From Caulobacteraceae bacterium (GTDB lineage: Bacteria; Pseudomonadota; Alphaproteobacteria; Caulobacterales; Caulobacteraceae), in the NCBI GenBank assembly GCA_947478785.1, contig CANJXI010000021.1, positions 1-52,223 of the forward strand: a stretch of 52,223 nucleotides of DNA, read 5' to 3'. Shown here one piece after another: positions 7,878-17,280 of this stretch. The notes under the pieces were generated by a model that saw only the letters and a list, made by a program, of their open reading frames with translations, was not told where the DNA came from and did no database searches. The first letter of the stretch is position 1, and each line of letters begins with the position of its first letter. A program made the translations under genes and the position numbers.

Positions 7878-8647
7878 CGGGCCACGGTTTGACGACAGGG
7901 CGCGGCGCGAACCGCCGCCCGCGCCGTGACGTCGCCGACGATCACCACCACCGGCCCTGAGACCTGCGCCGCGGCCAGGTTGTCCGCCAGGTCGGCCAGC
8001 GTGCCCGGCACGGCGCGGGCGTCGGGCGAGCCGGCGTTCTCCACCGCCATGGCCGAGGTCCCGGGCGATCGGCCATTCGCCATCAGCCGGTCCAGGACGG
8101 CGGGAAGCTGGTCGCGGCCCATGTAGATCGCCAGGGTCGTCTCGGGGTCGGCGGCGGCGGCCCAGCCGCTCTGCAGCATCGAGCCGTCCCGGGTGGTCGC
8201 CGTGGTGATCAGCAGGCGCCGCGCCTCGCCCCGATGGGTCAGCGGGAAGCCGAATTGCGCGGCTGCGGCGGCGGCGGCGGTGACGCCCGGCACAACCTCG
8301 GTCTCGATCCCGTGGGCGTGCAGGAACTGCGTCTCCTCGCCGACCCGCCCGAAGATCGAGGGGTCGCCGCCCTTCAGCCGCACGACCTCCAGGCCGCGCC
8401 GGGCCAGGCGCAGCATCAGGCGGTTGATGGTCTCCTGCTTCATGCTGGCGCGGCCGGCCCGCTTGCCGGTCTGGATCTTGACGCAGGCCGATGGCGCGAG
8501 CGCCAGGACCTCGGGCGACACCAGCGCATCGTAGAGCAGCGCCTGCGCCCCCTCGATGGCGCGGAGCGCGCGGACGGTCAGGAGATCGGCGGGGCCGGGA
8601 CCGGCGCCCACCAGGCGGACGCGGCCCGGAACCTGGTCATGCGGCAT
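7874..8647 (-). CDS. cobA: Uroporphyrinogen-III C-methyltransferase
   Basis: This 257-residue SUMT methylates uroporphyrinogen III at C2 and C7 to give precorrin-2, the precursor of siroheme. It carries the tetrapyrrole methylase motifs: VRLVGAGPGPADLLTVRA at the N-terminus, KQETINRLMLRLARRGLEVVRLKGGDPSIFGR, PGVTAAAAAAAQFGFPLTHR and the MGRDQLPAV region. The CysG dehydrogenase/chelatase half is absent, so those steps must be encoded elsewhere. It is the last gene of the nitrate operon and overlaps nasA by 11 bases. Its job here is to feed siroheme to NirB. Confidence 0.93.
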   Translation of the reverse strand: MPHDQVPGRVRLVGAGPGPADLLTVRALRAIEGAQALLYDALVSPEVLALAPSACVKIQTGKRAGRASMKQETINRLMLRLARRGLEVVRLKGGDPSIFGRVGEETQFLHAHGIETEVVPGVTAAAAAAAQFGFPLTHRGEARRLLITTATTRDGSMLQSGWAAAADPETTLAIYMGRDQLPAVLDRLMANGRSPGTSAMAVENAGSPDARAVPGTLADLADNLAAAQVSGPVVVIVGDVTARAAVRAAPCRQTVAR

Positions 8648-11285
8648 GGCGGATCTCTCCCTTGGTGGCGGCGATCATGCGGACGATCTCCGGGCGGCAG
8701 GACCCGCAGTTGGTCCCGGCCCCCGTGGCCTGGCCGATAGCGTCGAAGGTCGTGCAGCCGCCGGCGATGGCCGCGTCGATCCGCTGGGCGCGAACCCCCA
8801 GGCAGGCGCAGACGGTGGGTCCGGTCTCTGTGGCCTGGCCCGGCTGGCGGCCGATCAGCAGGGCCAGGCGGTTGGCGGACGTGAGCGTTTCGGCCGCGAA
8901 GAGGTCGGCCAGCCAGTCGCGGGGCGGCAAGGCGCCTGACGTGGTGAAGAAGATCACCCGGTCCAACCGCTCGCCGTCCAGCCAGGCTTCGCGGAGGGCG
9001 CCCGCCGCGGCGTCTTCGTAACGCAGGGATTCGCCGCCGGCCTTGCCGGTCAGCGCCTTATGCAGGGCCGCCCGCTCGCGCTCGTCGCCGCGCCCGGCGA
9101 ACTCGTGCAGCTGGCAGGCCGTCTGCGGAATCCGGCGCCAGATCAGGTCCAGGCCGGCCGGCGCCCGCCAGGCGTCGCGGGCCAGCAGGAAGCCGCGCCA
9201 GGTCTCGCGATAGGCCCGCACGCGGGCCGGGGTGTGCTTGAACTCGGGCTGGCCGGAGCGCGCGTCCACCCGGGGCGCGACCAGCGGATTGGCCCGTCCC
9301 GAAGGTGAGAACGCCTCCGTCCAGTGCATGGGCATGAAGATCGAACCCCGGCGCTGCCGGTCGCTGAGCTGGGCTGTCGCCACCGCCTCGCCCTGGAGGG
9401 TCTGTATACGGGTCAGCGCCCCTTCGGTGATGCCCAGGGGCCCGGCGTCGGCGGGGTGGATCTCCACATAGGCCTCCGGCGCGTGGCGGCAGAGCTCCGG
9501 GGCCAGCGCCGTGCGGGTCATGGTGTGCCAGTGGTCGCGCACGCGGCCGGTGTTGAGGGCGAGCGGGAAGGCCGCCGTCACCGCGTCGGCCGGGCCGCGC
9601 GCGGTGGTCGGGACCATCCGGGCGCGGCCGTCGGCGGTCTGGAAGCGGCCGTCCGTGAAGAGCCGCGCGGCGCCGCCCGCCTCGGTCACCGGCCACTGGA
9701 CCGGCTCCAGCGCCTCATAGGCCTGCGGCGTGATGGCCGCGAGCGGCCCAAGGTTGAGAATCCGGCCTGTGTTCTCATAGGCCGTGAGCCTGGCCCACTC
9801 CCGGAACACCTGGGCGGGACCCCGCCAGCCGAAGCCTTCGCCGAAGCCCATGGCGGCAGCCACGTCGGCGATGATCCGCCAGTCCGCCCGCGCCTCCCCC
9901 GGCGGGTCGAACAGCCGCCGTTGGCGGCTGATCCGGCGCTCGGAATTGGTGACCGTGCCGTCCTTCTCGCCCCAGGCCAGGGCCGGCAGCCTGATATGGG
10001 CCAGCGCCAGGGTGTCGGTCTCGGCCATGCAGTCGGAGACCACCACGAACGGGCAGGCCTCCAGCGCGGCGCGCACCTTGGAGGCGTCCGGCATGCTCAC
10101 CGCCGGGTTGGTGGCCATGATCCAGATCGCCTTGATCCGCCCGTCGGCGACGGCGTCGAACATGTCCACGGCCTTGAGGCCCGGACCCACCGCCAGCCTG
10201 GGCCCGCCCCAGAACCGCGCGACCCGGGCGCGGGACTCCGGATCGAAGTCCATGTGACCGGCGAGCGTCGTCGCCATGCCGCCGGTCTCGCGCCCGCCCA
10301 TGGCGTTGGGCTGGCCGGTGATCGAGAACGGACAGGCGCCGGGCTTGCCGATGCGGCCCGTCGCCAGGTGGACATTGATGATCGCCGAGCCCTTGGCAAC
10401 GCCCTGGGCCGACTGGTTGGCGCCCATGGAGAACAGGCTGACGGTGCGCGGCGTCTCCGCGGCCATCGCGAAGAAGCGCTCCAGGTCGGCCAGCGGCACG
10501 CCGCAGTCGGCCGCCACCGCGGCCGGCGACTGGTCGGCCTTGGCGAGTTCGGCCTCGACCTCGGCGAAGCCCGCGACGTGGGCGGCGATGTAGGCGCGGT
10601 CCACGGCGCCGCGGCGGATCAGGTCGGCCAGCAACCCGTTCCACAGGCGCACATCGGTCTGCGGCGCGAGCGCCAGGTGCAGATCGGCGGACTCGGCGGT
10701 GTCGGTGCGGCGCGGATCGATGACCACATGCCGCTGGCCCCGCGCCCGGGCGGCCTCCATCCGGCGGAAGAGCACCGGATGGGTCCAGGCCGCGTTGTGG
10801 CCCGAAAAGATCACCAGGTCGGCGAGGTCCAGGTCCTCGTAGCAGCCGGGCACCAGGTCCGCGCCGAACGCCAGCTTGTGGGCGATCACCGCCGAGGCCA
10901 TGCAGAGCCGGGAGTTGGTGTCGATGTTCCCCGAACCGATGAAGCCCTTCATCAGCTTGTTGGCCGCGTAATAGTCCTCGGTGAGCAGCTGCCCCGAGAC
11001 ATAGAAGGCCACCGAATCCGGTCCGTGGCGGGCGATGGTCTCGGAGAACTTGTCGGCGATGCGGGACGTGGCGTCCTTCCACGACGTCCGCCGGCCGCCG
11101 ATCATGGGATGCAGGAGCCGGCCCTCCAGGCCCACCGTCTTCCCCAGCGCCGAGCCCTTCGAGCAGAGGCGGCCAAGATTGGCCGGATGGTCCGCGTCGC
11201 CCTCGATCGTCAGGGCCCGCCCGTCGGGCGCGGCCTTCACGCCGCATCCCACGCCGCAATAGGGGCATGCGGTGCGGATCGTCAC
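8637..11285 (-). CDS. nasA: Assimilatory nitrate reductase, catalytic subunit with C-terminal BFD-like domain
   Basis: NasA reduces nitrate to nitrite in the cytoplasm using a bis-MGD molybdenum centre. The 882 residues start with a [4Fe-4S] ligand set, C7, C10, C14 and C41 (CPYCGVGC, later LCSKG). The molybdopterin oxidoreductase body follows (GANQSAQGVAKGSAI, then LATGRIGKPGACPFSITGQPN), and then the molydopterin-dinucleotide-binding domain (LNTGRVRDHWHTMTRTALAP). Near the C-terminus a BFD-like [2Fe-2S] module is visible (VCACLGV and TNCGSCRPEI). No NasB-type flavoprotein lies in the cluster, so the electron donor is not evident. It starts five bases after nirD. Confidence 0.95.
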   Translation of the reverse strand: MTIRTACPYCGVGCGVKAAPDGRALTIEGDADHPANLGRLCSKGSALGKTVGLEGRLLHPMIGGRRTSWKDATSRIADKFSETIARHGPDSVAFYVSGQLLTEDYYAANKLMKGFIGSGNIDTNSRLCMASAVIAHKLAFGADLVPGCYEDLDLADLVIFSGHNAAWTHPVLFRRMEAARARGQRHVVIDPRRTDTAESADLHLALAPQTDVRLWNGLLADLIRRGAVDRAYIAAHVAGFAEVEAELAKADQSPAAVAADCGVPLADLERFFAMAAETPRTVSLFSMGANQSAQGVAKGSAIINVHLATGRIGKPGACPFSITGQPNAMGGRETGGMATTLAGHMDFDPESRARVARFWGGPRLAVGPGLKAVDMFDAVADGRIKAIWIMATNPAVSMPDASKVRAALEACPFVVVSDCMAETDTLALAHIRLPALAWGEKDGTVTNSERRISRQRRLFDPPGEARADWRIIADVAAAMGFGEGFGWRGPAQVFREWARLTAYENTGRILNLGPLAAITPQAYEALEPVQWPVTEAGGAARLFTDGRFQTADGRARMVPTTARGPADAVTAAFPLALNTGRVRDHWHTMTRTALAPELCRHAPEAYVEIHPADAGPLGITEGALTRIQTLQGEAVATAQLSDRQRRGSIFMPMHWTEAFSPSGRANPLVAPRVDARSGQPEFKHTPARVRAYRETWRGFLLARDAWRAPAGLDLIWRRIPQTACQLHEFAGRGDERERAALHKALTGKAGGESLRYEDAAAGALREAWLDGERLDRVIFFTTSGALPPRDWLADLFAAETLTSANRLALLIGRQPGQATETGPTVCACLGVRAQRIDAAIAGGCTTFDAIGQATGAGTNCGSCRPEIVRMIAATKGEIRHAA

Positions 11286-11290
11286 CGGCG

Positions 11291-11629
11291 TCAGACCCGG
11301 CCCAGGAAGAGGCGGCCGTCGCGGACCTCCAGCGGCGCCACCGGCGCGCAGCCCTTGCCGCGGTCGGCGCCCAGGGCTTCGCCGGTGGCCAGTTCGAACG
11401 ACCAGTTGTGCAGCGGGCAGGTGACCGCGTGGCCATGGACGATGCCCTGGCTGAGAGGCCCGCCCTTGTGCGGACAGCGGTCGCGCAGGGCGAACACCCG
11501 GCCGTCGCCGGTGCGGAAGATGGCGATGTCGCCATCCGCCGTCGGCACCCGGCGCGCGCCGCGCAATGGCACGTCGGTGACCGCGCCGACGTCGGTCCAG
11601 GAGATGGGATCCGTCACGAGCGCGTTCAT
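11291..11629 (-). CDS. nirD: Nitrite reductase (NAD(P)H) small subunit, Rieske type
   Basis: A 112-residue partner of NirB that carries a Rieske-fold domain. The two ligand boxes are complete: C52-P-H54 in RCPHKGGPLS and C71-x2-H74 in TCPLHNWSFEL, so it should bind a [2Fe-2S] cluster; some NirD proteins lack these residues. The ATG at 11627-11629 overlaps the nirB stop by four bases, which implies coupled translation and matched stoichiometry. nasA follows after five bases. Confidence 0.94.
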   Translation of the reverse strand: MNALVTDPISWTDVGAVTDVPLRGARRVPTADGDIAIFRTGDGRVFALRDRCPHKGGPLSQGIVHGHAVTCPLHNWSFELATGEALGADRGKGCAPVAPLEVRDGRLFLGRV

Positions 11630-14094
11630 GCGACTTCGAACTCCATGCGGCGGCTGAGCGGGTTGAATTCGTGGGCGTCGCGGCCGGCCACCCGCTCGGC
11701 CCAGGGGTCGATGCGGTAGAAGCGCTGCGAATAGGCGAAGCGGTCGTAGAGGGCGCGGCGGCGCTCCGGGTCCTCGATCTCCGACCGGATGGGCTCCAGG
11801 CCCACGCGCTCCATCCACTTCCAGATACGCTCCAGGTACCAGCCCTTCTCGCGATAGAGCTGCATGATCGCGCAGATCGCCCAGACGGCTTCGTCCTCGC
11901 TGGCGACCTTGGTGAGGATCTCGGTCTTCCTGACCTCCAGGCCGGCCGCCCCGCCGATGTGGATCTCGAAGCCGCTGTCGACGCAGATCACCCCGATGTC
12001 CTTGCAGGTCGCCTCGGCGCAGTTGCGCGGGCAGCCCGAGACGCCGAGCTTGACCTTGGCCGGCGACCAGGAGCCCCACATGAACTTCTCCAGCCTGACC
12101 CCCAGGCCGGTGGAATCCTGGGTCCCGAACCGGCACCAGTCGGTCCCGACGCAGGTCTTCACCGTGCGCAGCGACTTGCCGTAGGCGTGGCCCGAGACCA
12201 TGCCGGCGGCGTTGAGGTCGGCCCAGACGGCGGGCAGGTCGTCCTTCTTGACCCCCAGCAGGTCGATGCGCTGGCCGCCGGTCACCTTGACGGTGGGGAT
12301 CGCGAACTTGTCGGCCACATCGGCGATGGCCCGCAGTTCGGCCGGCGTTGTCACCCCGCCCCACATCCGGGGCACGACGGAATAGGTGCCGTCCTTCTGG
12401 ATGTTGGCGTGGACGCGCTCGTTGATGAACCGCGACTGCTTGTCGTCGCGGTATTCGCCCGGCCAGGCGCAGACGAGGTAATAGTTCAGCGCCGGACGGC
12501 ATGACTGGCAGCCGTCGGGGGTGGTCCATTCCAGCGCCTGCATGGCGGCGGGCGCCGACTTCAGGCCCTCGGCGACAATCCGGCGGCGGACCTCGTCGTG
12601 GCCGCGATGGGTGCAGCCGCAGACCGGCTTGGGGCCGGTCTGCACCTGGAAGGCGTCGCCCAGGCTGAGCTTCAGCAGCTTCTCCACCAGGGGCGCGCAG
12701 GTCCCGCAGGACGCCGAGGCCTTGGTCACCGCGCGCACGCCTTCCAGGGTCGTCAGGCCCTGGCCGGAGATGGCGGCGGTGATCTCGCCCTTGCAGACGC
12801 CGTTGCAGCCGCACACCTCGGCGGTGTCGGACATGGCCGCAACGGCGGCGCTAGGGTCCAGGCCCCGAAGGCCCTCCGTGGCGGCCTGGCCGAACACCAG
12901 GGTCTCGCGGATCGCGGCCACGTCCTGCCCCGACCGCATCAGGTCGAAGTACCAGGCCCCGTCGGCGGCGTCGCCGAACAGCACCGCGCCGGCCACCTTG
13001 CCGTCCTCCAGCACGATGCGCTTGTAGACCCCGCGCCCGGCGTCGCGGAACACGATGTCCTCGCAGCCCGCCCCGCCCAGGTGCTTGCCGGCCGAGAACA
13101 CGTCGACGCCCGACACCTTCAGCCGGGTCGAGAGGCTGGAGCCCTCGTAGGTTCCCGCCCCGTCGGTCAGCGCCTCGCCAAGCGTGCGGCACATCTCCCA
13201 GATCGGGGCCACCAGGCCGTAGCACTGGCCGCGATGCTCGACGCACTCGCCGATCGCGTAGACCGCCGGGTCGGAGGTCCTGAGCGTGTCGTCGACCAGG
13301 ACGCCCCGGTTCACCGCGAGGCCGCAGGCCTTGGCCAGCCCCGTGGCCGGGCGGATACCGACGGCCATCACCAGCAGGTCGCAGGGCAGGGTCCGGCCGT
13401 CCTTCAGGCGAAGGCCGGCGACACGGCCATCCTTGCCGACGATCTCCTCGGACTGGGCCTCCAGTTCGGTGGCGACCCCCTTGGCCGCCAGCGCCTCGGT
13501 GAGCAGGAAGCCCGCCGAGGAGTCGAGCTGGCGCTCCATCAGGACGTCGAGCAGGTGGATGACGGTCGCCGACATGCCGCGCCGCGAAAGCCCGTAGGCC
13601 GCCTCGATGCCGAGCAGGCCGCCGCCGATCACCACGGCCTTCGCCCCGGGCGCCGCCGCGGCGATCATCGCCTCCACGTCGTCGAGGTCGCGGAAGGTGA
13701 CCACGCCCGCCAGGTCCGCGCCCGGCAGCGGCAGGCGGATCGGGTCGGAGCCGGTGGCCAGGATCAGCCGGTCGTAGCCGACCTCGATCCCGCCGGCCGC
13801 GCGCACGACCTTCGCCGTCCGGTCGATGGCCTCCACCGCGGACCCTGCGTGCAGGGTGATGGCGTTGTCGCGGTACCAGGCCTCGTCGTTGATCACGATG
13901 TCGGCGAAGGACTTCTCACCGGCCAGGACGGGCGAGAGCATGATCCGGTCGTAGTTCACCCGGGGCTCGGCGCCGAAGATGGTGATCTCGTAGCGGTCGG
14001 GATCGCGCTTGAGCACTTCCTGCACCGCACGGCACCCGGCCATGCCGTTGCCGACGACGACGAGCTTCTGCTTTGGGGCTTGGGATTTGGACAT
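11626..14094 (-). CDS. nirB: Assimilatory nitrite reductase (NAD(P)H) large subunit
   Basis: NirB reduces nitrite to ammonium with six electrons from NAD(P)H through FAD, iron-sulfur and siroheme centres. The 822 residues show an N-terminal FAD site (KLVVVGNGMAGCRAVQEVL), an NAD site (AVVIGGGLLGIEAAYGLSRRG), a BFD-like [2Fe-2S] domain (VCGCNGVCKGEIT and ASCGTCAP), a further Cys group (VCGCTHRGH and DGCQSCRPALNYYL), and the siroheme/[4Fe-4S] ligands (TCVGTDWCRFG and SGCPRNCAEATCKDIG). ATG 14092-14094 begins the conserved protein; upstream in-frame codons are antisense noise over narK. It lies 11 bases after narK. Confidence 0.96.
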   Translation of the reverse strand: MSKSQAPKQKLVVVGNGMAGCRAVQEVLKRDPDRYEITIFGAEPRVNYDRIMLSPVLAGEKSFADIVINDEAWYRDNAITLHAGSAVEAIDRTAKVVRAAGGIEVGYDRLILATGSDPIRLPLPGADLAGVVTFRDLDDVEAMIAAAAPGAKAVVIGGGLLGIEAAYGLSRRGMSATVIHLLDVLMERQLDSSAGFLLTEALAAKGVATELEAQSEEIVGKDGRVAGLRLKDGRTLPCDLLVMAVGIRPATGLAKACGLAVNRGVLVDDTLRTSDPAVYAIGECVEHRGQCYGLVAPIWEMCRTLGEALTDGAGTYEGSSLSTRLKVSGVDVFSAGKHLGGAGCEDIVFRDAGRGVYKRIVLEDGKVAGAVLFGDAADGAWYFDLMRSGQDVAAIRETLVFGQAATEGLRGLDPSAAVAAMSDTAEVCGCNGVCKGEITAAISGQGLTTLEGVRAVTKASASCGTCAPLVEKLLKLSLGDAFQVQTGPKPVCGCTHRGHDEVRRRIVAEGLKSAPAAMQALEWTTPDGCQSCRPALNYYLVCAWPGEYRDDKQSRFINERVHANIQKDGTYSVVPRMWGGVTTPAELRAIADVADKFAIPTVKVTGGQRIDLLGVKKDDLPAVWADLNAAGMVSGHAYGKSLRTVKTCVGTDWCRFGTQDSTGLGVRLEKFMWGSWSPAKVKLGVSGCPRNCAEATCKDIGVICVDSGFEIHIGGAAGLEVRKTEILTKVASEDEAVWAICAIMQLYREKGWYLERIWKWMERVGLEPIRSEIEDPERRRALYDRFAYSQRFYRIDPWAERVAGRDAHEFNPLSRRMEFEVA

Positions 14095-14105
14095 CGATCC
14101 GCCTC

Positions 14106-15326
14106 CTAGAGCCGCAGGCCGCCGGCGGCGCCGGCAAGCTGGGGCCAGGTCTTGCGCCAGCGCGACTTCACGCCGGTCAGGCCCAGCAGCGCGATGAGGG
14201 CCAGCGCCGCGAAGGCCAGCAGGCCGCCCTGGTACGATCCGGTCGCCTGCTTGGCCCAGCCGAGGCTGGATGCCAGGTAGAAGCCGCCCGCCCCGCCGGT
14301 CGCGCCCACCAGGCCTGTGACCACGCCGATCTCGTTTCCGAAGCGCTGCGGCGCGAGCTGGAAGACCGCCCCGTTGCCGGCCCCCAGCGACATCATCACG
14401 AACAGGAAGAGCGCGAGCGCGATCCAGGGGCTGGGCTGCTGGAAGCTGGCGAGCGCCAGGCCAAGCGCGGCCAGGACATAGATCACCGACAGGGTCCGGA
14501 CCCCGCCGAAGCGGTCGGCGAGCGCGCCCCCCACCGGCCGCACGAAGGACCCGGCGAAGACGCAGGCGGCGGTGAAGAAGCCGGCGGTGATGGCGGTCAG
14601 GCCGTACTCGGCGTTGAAATAGATGGTCAGCGAGGACGACAGGCCCACGAAGCCGCCGAAGGTCACGCCGTAAAGGCCCATCAGCCACCAGGCGTCGCGG
14701 ACCTTCAGCACGTCGAGGTATTCGGCCAGGCTCTTGGGCGCCGGGCGGTTGGGCGCGTCCTTGGCGAACACCAGGAAGACCACCAGGGCGATGGACAGCG
14801 GCACGGCGGCCATGCCGATGACGTTCTGCCAGCCCCAGGCCTGCGCCAGGCTGGGCGCGAACAGCGCGGCCAGCGCCGTGCCCGAATTGCCCGCGCCGGC
14901 GATGCCGAGCGCCAGGCCCTGCTGTTCCGGCGGATACCAGCGCGAGGCCAGCGGCAAGGCGACGGCGAAGGCCGCGCCGGCGACGCCCAGCACGATCCCC
15001 AGCATCAGCACCTGGTGATAGTTGTGGATGCCCAGCAGCCAGGCGACGGCGAGGCCGGCCAGCACGACCAGCTGGCCAAGGACGCCCGTCTTCTTGGGGC
15101 CGATGTGGTCGACCAGCACGCCGGCCACGAGGCGCAGCACCGCCCCCGACAGGACCGGCACGGCGACCATCATGCCCTTCTGGGCCGGCGACAGGCCGAA
15201 GTCCCTGGCGATCGACACGCCCAGCGGGCCCAGCAGGACCCAGGTCATGAACGACAGGTCGAAATAGAAGAAGGCGGACAGCAGGGTCGGGAGATGACCC
15301 GACTTGAGGAAATTACGGCTGATCAT
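14106..15326 (-). CDS. narK: Nitrate/nitrite MFS transporter, NarK/NasA type
   Basis: A 406-residue inner-membrane carrier with about 12 hydrophobic segments, of the NarK nitrate/nitrite porter family. Recognised parts are HLPTLLSAFFYFDLSFMTWVLLGPLGV, the GMMVAVPVLSGAVLRLVAGVLVD loop, and two Gly-rich nitrate signatures (GIAGAGNSGTALAALFAP and GLVGATGGAGGFYLA). ATG 15324-15326 is chosen because it gives MISRNFLKSGHLP; an earlier in-frame start would be a TTG with no reason to be used. It is one of two nitrate uptake systems here, the other being NrtABD, and precedes nirB directly. The 166 bases upstream hold small hairpins but no terminator with a T tract. Confidence 0.9.
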   Translation of the reverse strand: MISRNFLKSGHLPTLLSAFFYFDLSFMTWVLLGPLGVSIARDFGLSPAQKGMMVAVPVLSGAVLRLVAGVLVDHIGPKKTGVLGQLVVLAGLAVAWLLGIHNYHQVLMLGIVLGVAGAAFAVALPLASRWYPPEQQGLALGIAGAGNSGTALAALFAPSLAQAWGWQNVIGMAAVPLSIALVVFLVFAKDAPNRPAPKSLAEYLDVLKVRDAWWLMGLYGVTFGGFVGLSSSLTIYFNAEYGLTAITAGFFTAACVFAGSFVRPVGGALADRFGGVRTLSVIYVLAALGLALASFQQPSPWIALALFLFVMMSLGAGNGAVFQLAPQRFGNEIGVVTGLVGATGGAGGFYLASSLGWAKQATGSYQGGLLAFAALALIALLGLTGVKSRWRKTWPQLAGAAGGLRL

Positions 15327-15492
15327 GACGGCGAGATCCCAGATGACGTGGAATTGGCGGCGTCGCCGGGTGTGGAGGCTCAAATCCCTGAGCCGGTCCG
15401 TGGCCGCGAACGCCGTTGTCCTGGGCCTCGATCAATTCGTTAGACGGTCGCATGGGGCATGCCCACGGCCGATTGGCCGGCGCGCGCCGCAT

Positions 15493-16350
15493 TCATGCTG
15501 CAGTGCAAAATATGGGCGCCCGCGTGGCGGCAGGCGCCCGGAAAACAGGCTCAGGCGGCCCGCACCATCGCGTGCGGGCGTACAGGAACTCGATGACCGC
15601 ATGGCGGGCGGCTATGTAGGCCGGGTCGGTGTCCACCTCGATCCGCCGGCGCGGACGGGGCAGGTCGACGGTCACGATGTCGCCGACGTTCGCGGCTGGG
15701 CCGTTGCTCATCATCACGATGCGATCGGCCAGCAGCACAGCTTCATCGACGTCGTGGGTGATCATCATCACCGTGTTGCCGAGCTTACCGTGGATCTCCA
15801 TGACACTGTCCTGGAGGTTCGCCCTGGTCAGTGCGTCCAGGGCGCCGAAGGGCTCGTCGAGGAGCAGCACCTTAGGCTCCATGGCCAGCGCTCGAGCCAG
15901 GCCGACACGCTGCTTCATGCCGCCCGAGATTTCCGCCGGCTTCTTGTCCTTGGCGTGGGTCATTTGGACGAGAGCCAGATTCTCCATTGTCCAGGCGTGG
16001 CGTTCGGTGCGGGATTTTGTCGAGCGGAATACCTTGTCCACCGCCAGGCGGACGTTCTCGTAGACACTGAGCCAAGGCAGCAGGGAGTGGTTTTGGAAAA
16101 CCACCGCCCGGTCAGGGCCCGGCGCCTCGACCGCGACCTTGTCCAGGATGACCGCGCCCATGGACACGGGGAGCAACCCCGCCACCACATTCAGCATGGT
16201 GGACTTGCCGCAGCCCGAATGGCCGATGATCGCGATGAACTCGCCCTGGTCGATGGTCAGGTCGACGCCGCGCAGCACTTCGCTGGATTTCGGGCCGGCG
16301 TTGAAGGTGACGCCGAGGTTCTCGATGGAGAGATAGGCTCTGCTGCTCAT
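15493..16350 (-). CDS. nrtD: Nitrate ABC transporter ATP-binding protein
   Basis: The 285-residue ATPase of a nitrate/bicarbonate/taurine-type importer. It has Walker A GHSGCGKST from residue 43, the Q-loop in VVFQNHSLLPWLSVYENV, the signature ISGGMKQR, Walker B KVLLLDEPFGALD and the H-loop THDVDEAVLLADRIVMM. ATG 16348-16350 starts the conserved frame; sequence upstream is antisense to nrtB. The last 25 residues (WCGPPEPVFRAPAATRAPIF and on) extend past the usual family end and look unconserved. It lies 11 bases after nrtB. Confidence 0.92.
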   Translation of the reverse strand: MSSRAYLSIENLGVTFNAGPKSSEVLRGVDLTIDQGEFIAIIGHSGCGKSTMLNVVAGLLPVSMGAVILDKVAVEAPGPDRAVVFQNHSLLPWLSVYENVRLAVDKVFRSTKSRTERHAWTMENLALVQMTHAKDKKPAEISGGMKQRVGLARALAMEPKVLLLDEPFGALDALTRANLQDSVMEIHGKLGNTVMMITHDVDEAVLLADRIVMMSNGPAANVGDIVTVDLPRPRRRIEVDTDPAYIAARHAVIEFLYARTRWCGPPEPVFRAPAATRAPIFCTAA

Positions 16351-16361
16351 GGGTCTGATCC

Positions 16362-17267
16362 TCAGCTCGCGGCCGCGCCGCGGGAGACAATGCGACCCAG
16401 GAGCGCGACCAGCCGGTCGAGCGTGAAGCCCACCAGGCCGACCCACACCAGGGCCACGACGATGTCCGAGATGCGGGACGAGTTGTACTGGTCCCAGATG
16501 AAGAAGCCGACGCCCACGCCGCCCAGCAGCATCTCGGAGGCGACGATGGCCAGCCAACTCATGCCCACGCCGATCCGCAGGCCGGTGAAGATGTAGGGCG
16601 TGGCGGCCGGCAACAGGATGGTGATGAAGTATTCGAACGGCGAGAGCCGCAGCACCCGTCCGACGTTGACGTAGTCCTGCGGGATGTTCCGCACACCCAC
16701 GGCCGTGTTGATGATGATCGGCCAGATCGAGGTGATGAAGATCACGAACAACGCCGAAGGCTGAGCTTCGTGCAGGGCGGCCAGGGCGATCGGCAGCCAG
16801 GCCAGGGGCGGAACGGTGCGCAGCACCTGGAAGATCGGGTCGAGCGCCCGATGGGCGAAGCGGCTGGAGCCCACCAGGACACCCAGCGCCACGCCCACCA
16901 CCGCCGACAGGCTGAAGCCGATCGCGACGCGCCGGACGCTGGTCAGCACATGCCAGAACAGCCCCTTGTCCACCCCGCCCCGGTCGAAGAACGGATGCAG
17001 GATGAGTTCCTTGGAGTCTGTCCAGATCGTCGTCGGCGAAGGCAGGCCCTGCCCCCCACTGGACAGGCCCTGCCAGAGCACCAGCAACAGCGCGATGGCG
17101 ACCGCGGGCGGTAGCACCAGACCGCTCGCGCCCCGGGCCTGACGCGCGAGGGCGGTCAGATCGAGGCGCTTGCGGCGAGGAAGCGCCAGCAAGGCTGCCG
17201 CGGGCGCGGGACCCGCGGGAGTCGGCGGCGACGCGGGGCGCGCGGCATTTCGGGCGGGCATGCTCAT
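16362..17267 (-). CDS. nrtB: Nitrate ABC transporter permease
   Basis: A 301-residue inner-membrane permease of the NrtB/SsuC type. After a Pro/Ala-rich, basic N-terminus the hydrophobic segments begin at LVLPPAVAIALLLVLWQGL. The BPD_transp_1 signature is visible: VVGVALGVLVGSSRFAHRALDP, LRTVPPLAWLPIALAALH, the EAA-like loop FEYFITILLPAATPYIFTGLRIGVG, and a last segment near FTLDRLVALLGRIV. It sits between nrtA (13 bases upstream) and nrtD, so the three make one importer. Confidence 0.92.
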   Translation of the reverse strand: MSMPARNAARPASPPTPAGPAPAAALLALPRRKRLDLTALARQARGASGLVLPPAVAIALLLVLWQGLSSGGQGLPSPTTIWTDSKELILHPFFDRGGVDKGLFWHVLTSVRRVAIGFSLSAVVGVALGVLVGSSRFAHRALDPIFQVLRTVPPLAWLPIALAALHEAQPSALFVIFITSIWPIIINTAVGVRNIPQDYVNVGRVLRLSPFEYFITILLPAATPYIFTGLRIGVGMSWLAIVASEMLLGGVGVGFFIWDQYNSSRISDIVVALVWVGLVGFTLDRLVALLGRIVSRGAAAS

Positions 17268-17280
17268 GGCGATCTCCGTC

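Noticed and set aside
9324..11657. A 777-codon plus-strand frame opposite nasA
   Set aside because: Its composition (His, Arg, Gly, Ala rich) and total overlap with the well-supported nasA mark it as a shadow frame.
15327..15492. A second ANTAR-type attenuator before narK
   Set aside because: GGCTCA-GGGATT-TGAGCC has a six-base loop, but with G at position 1, and no terminator with a T tract follows.
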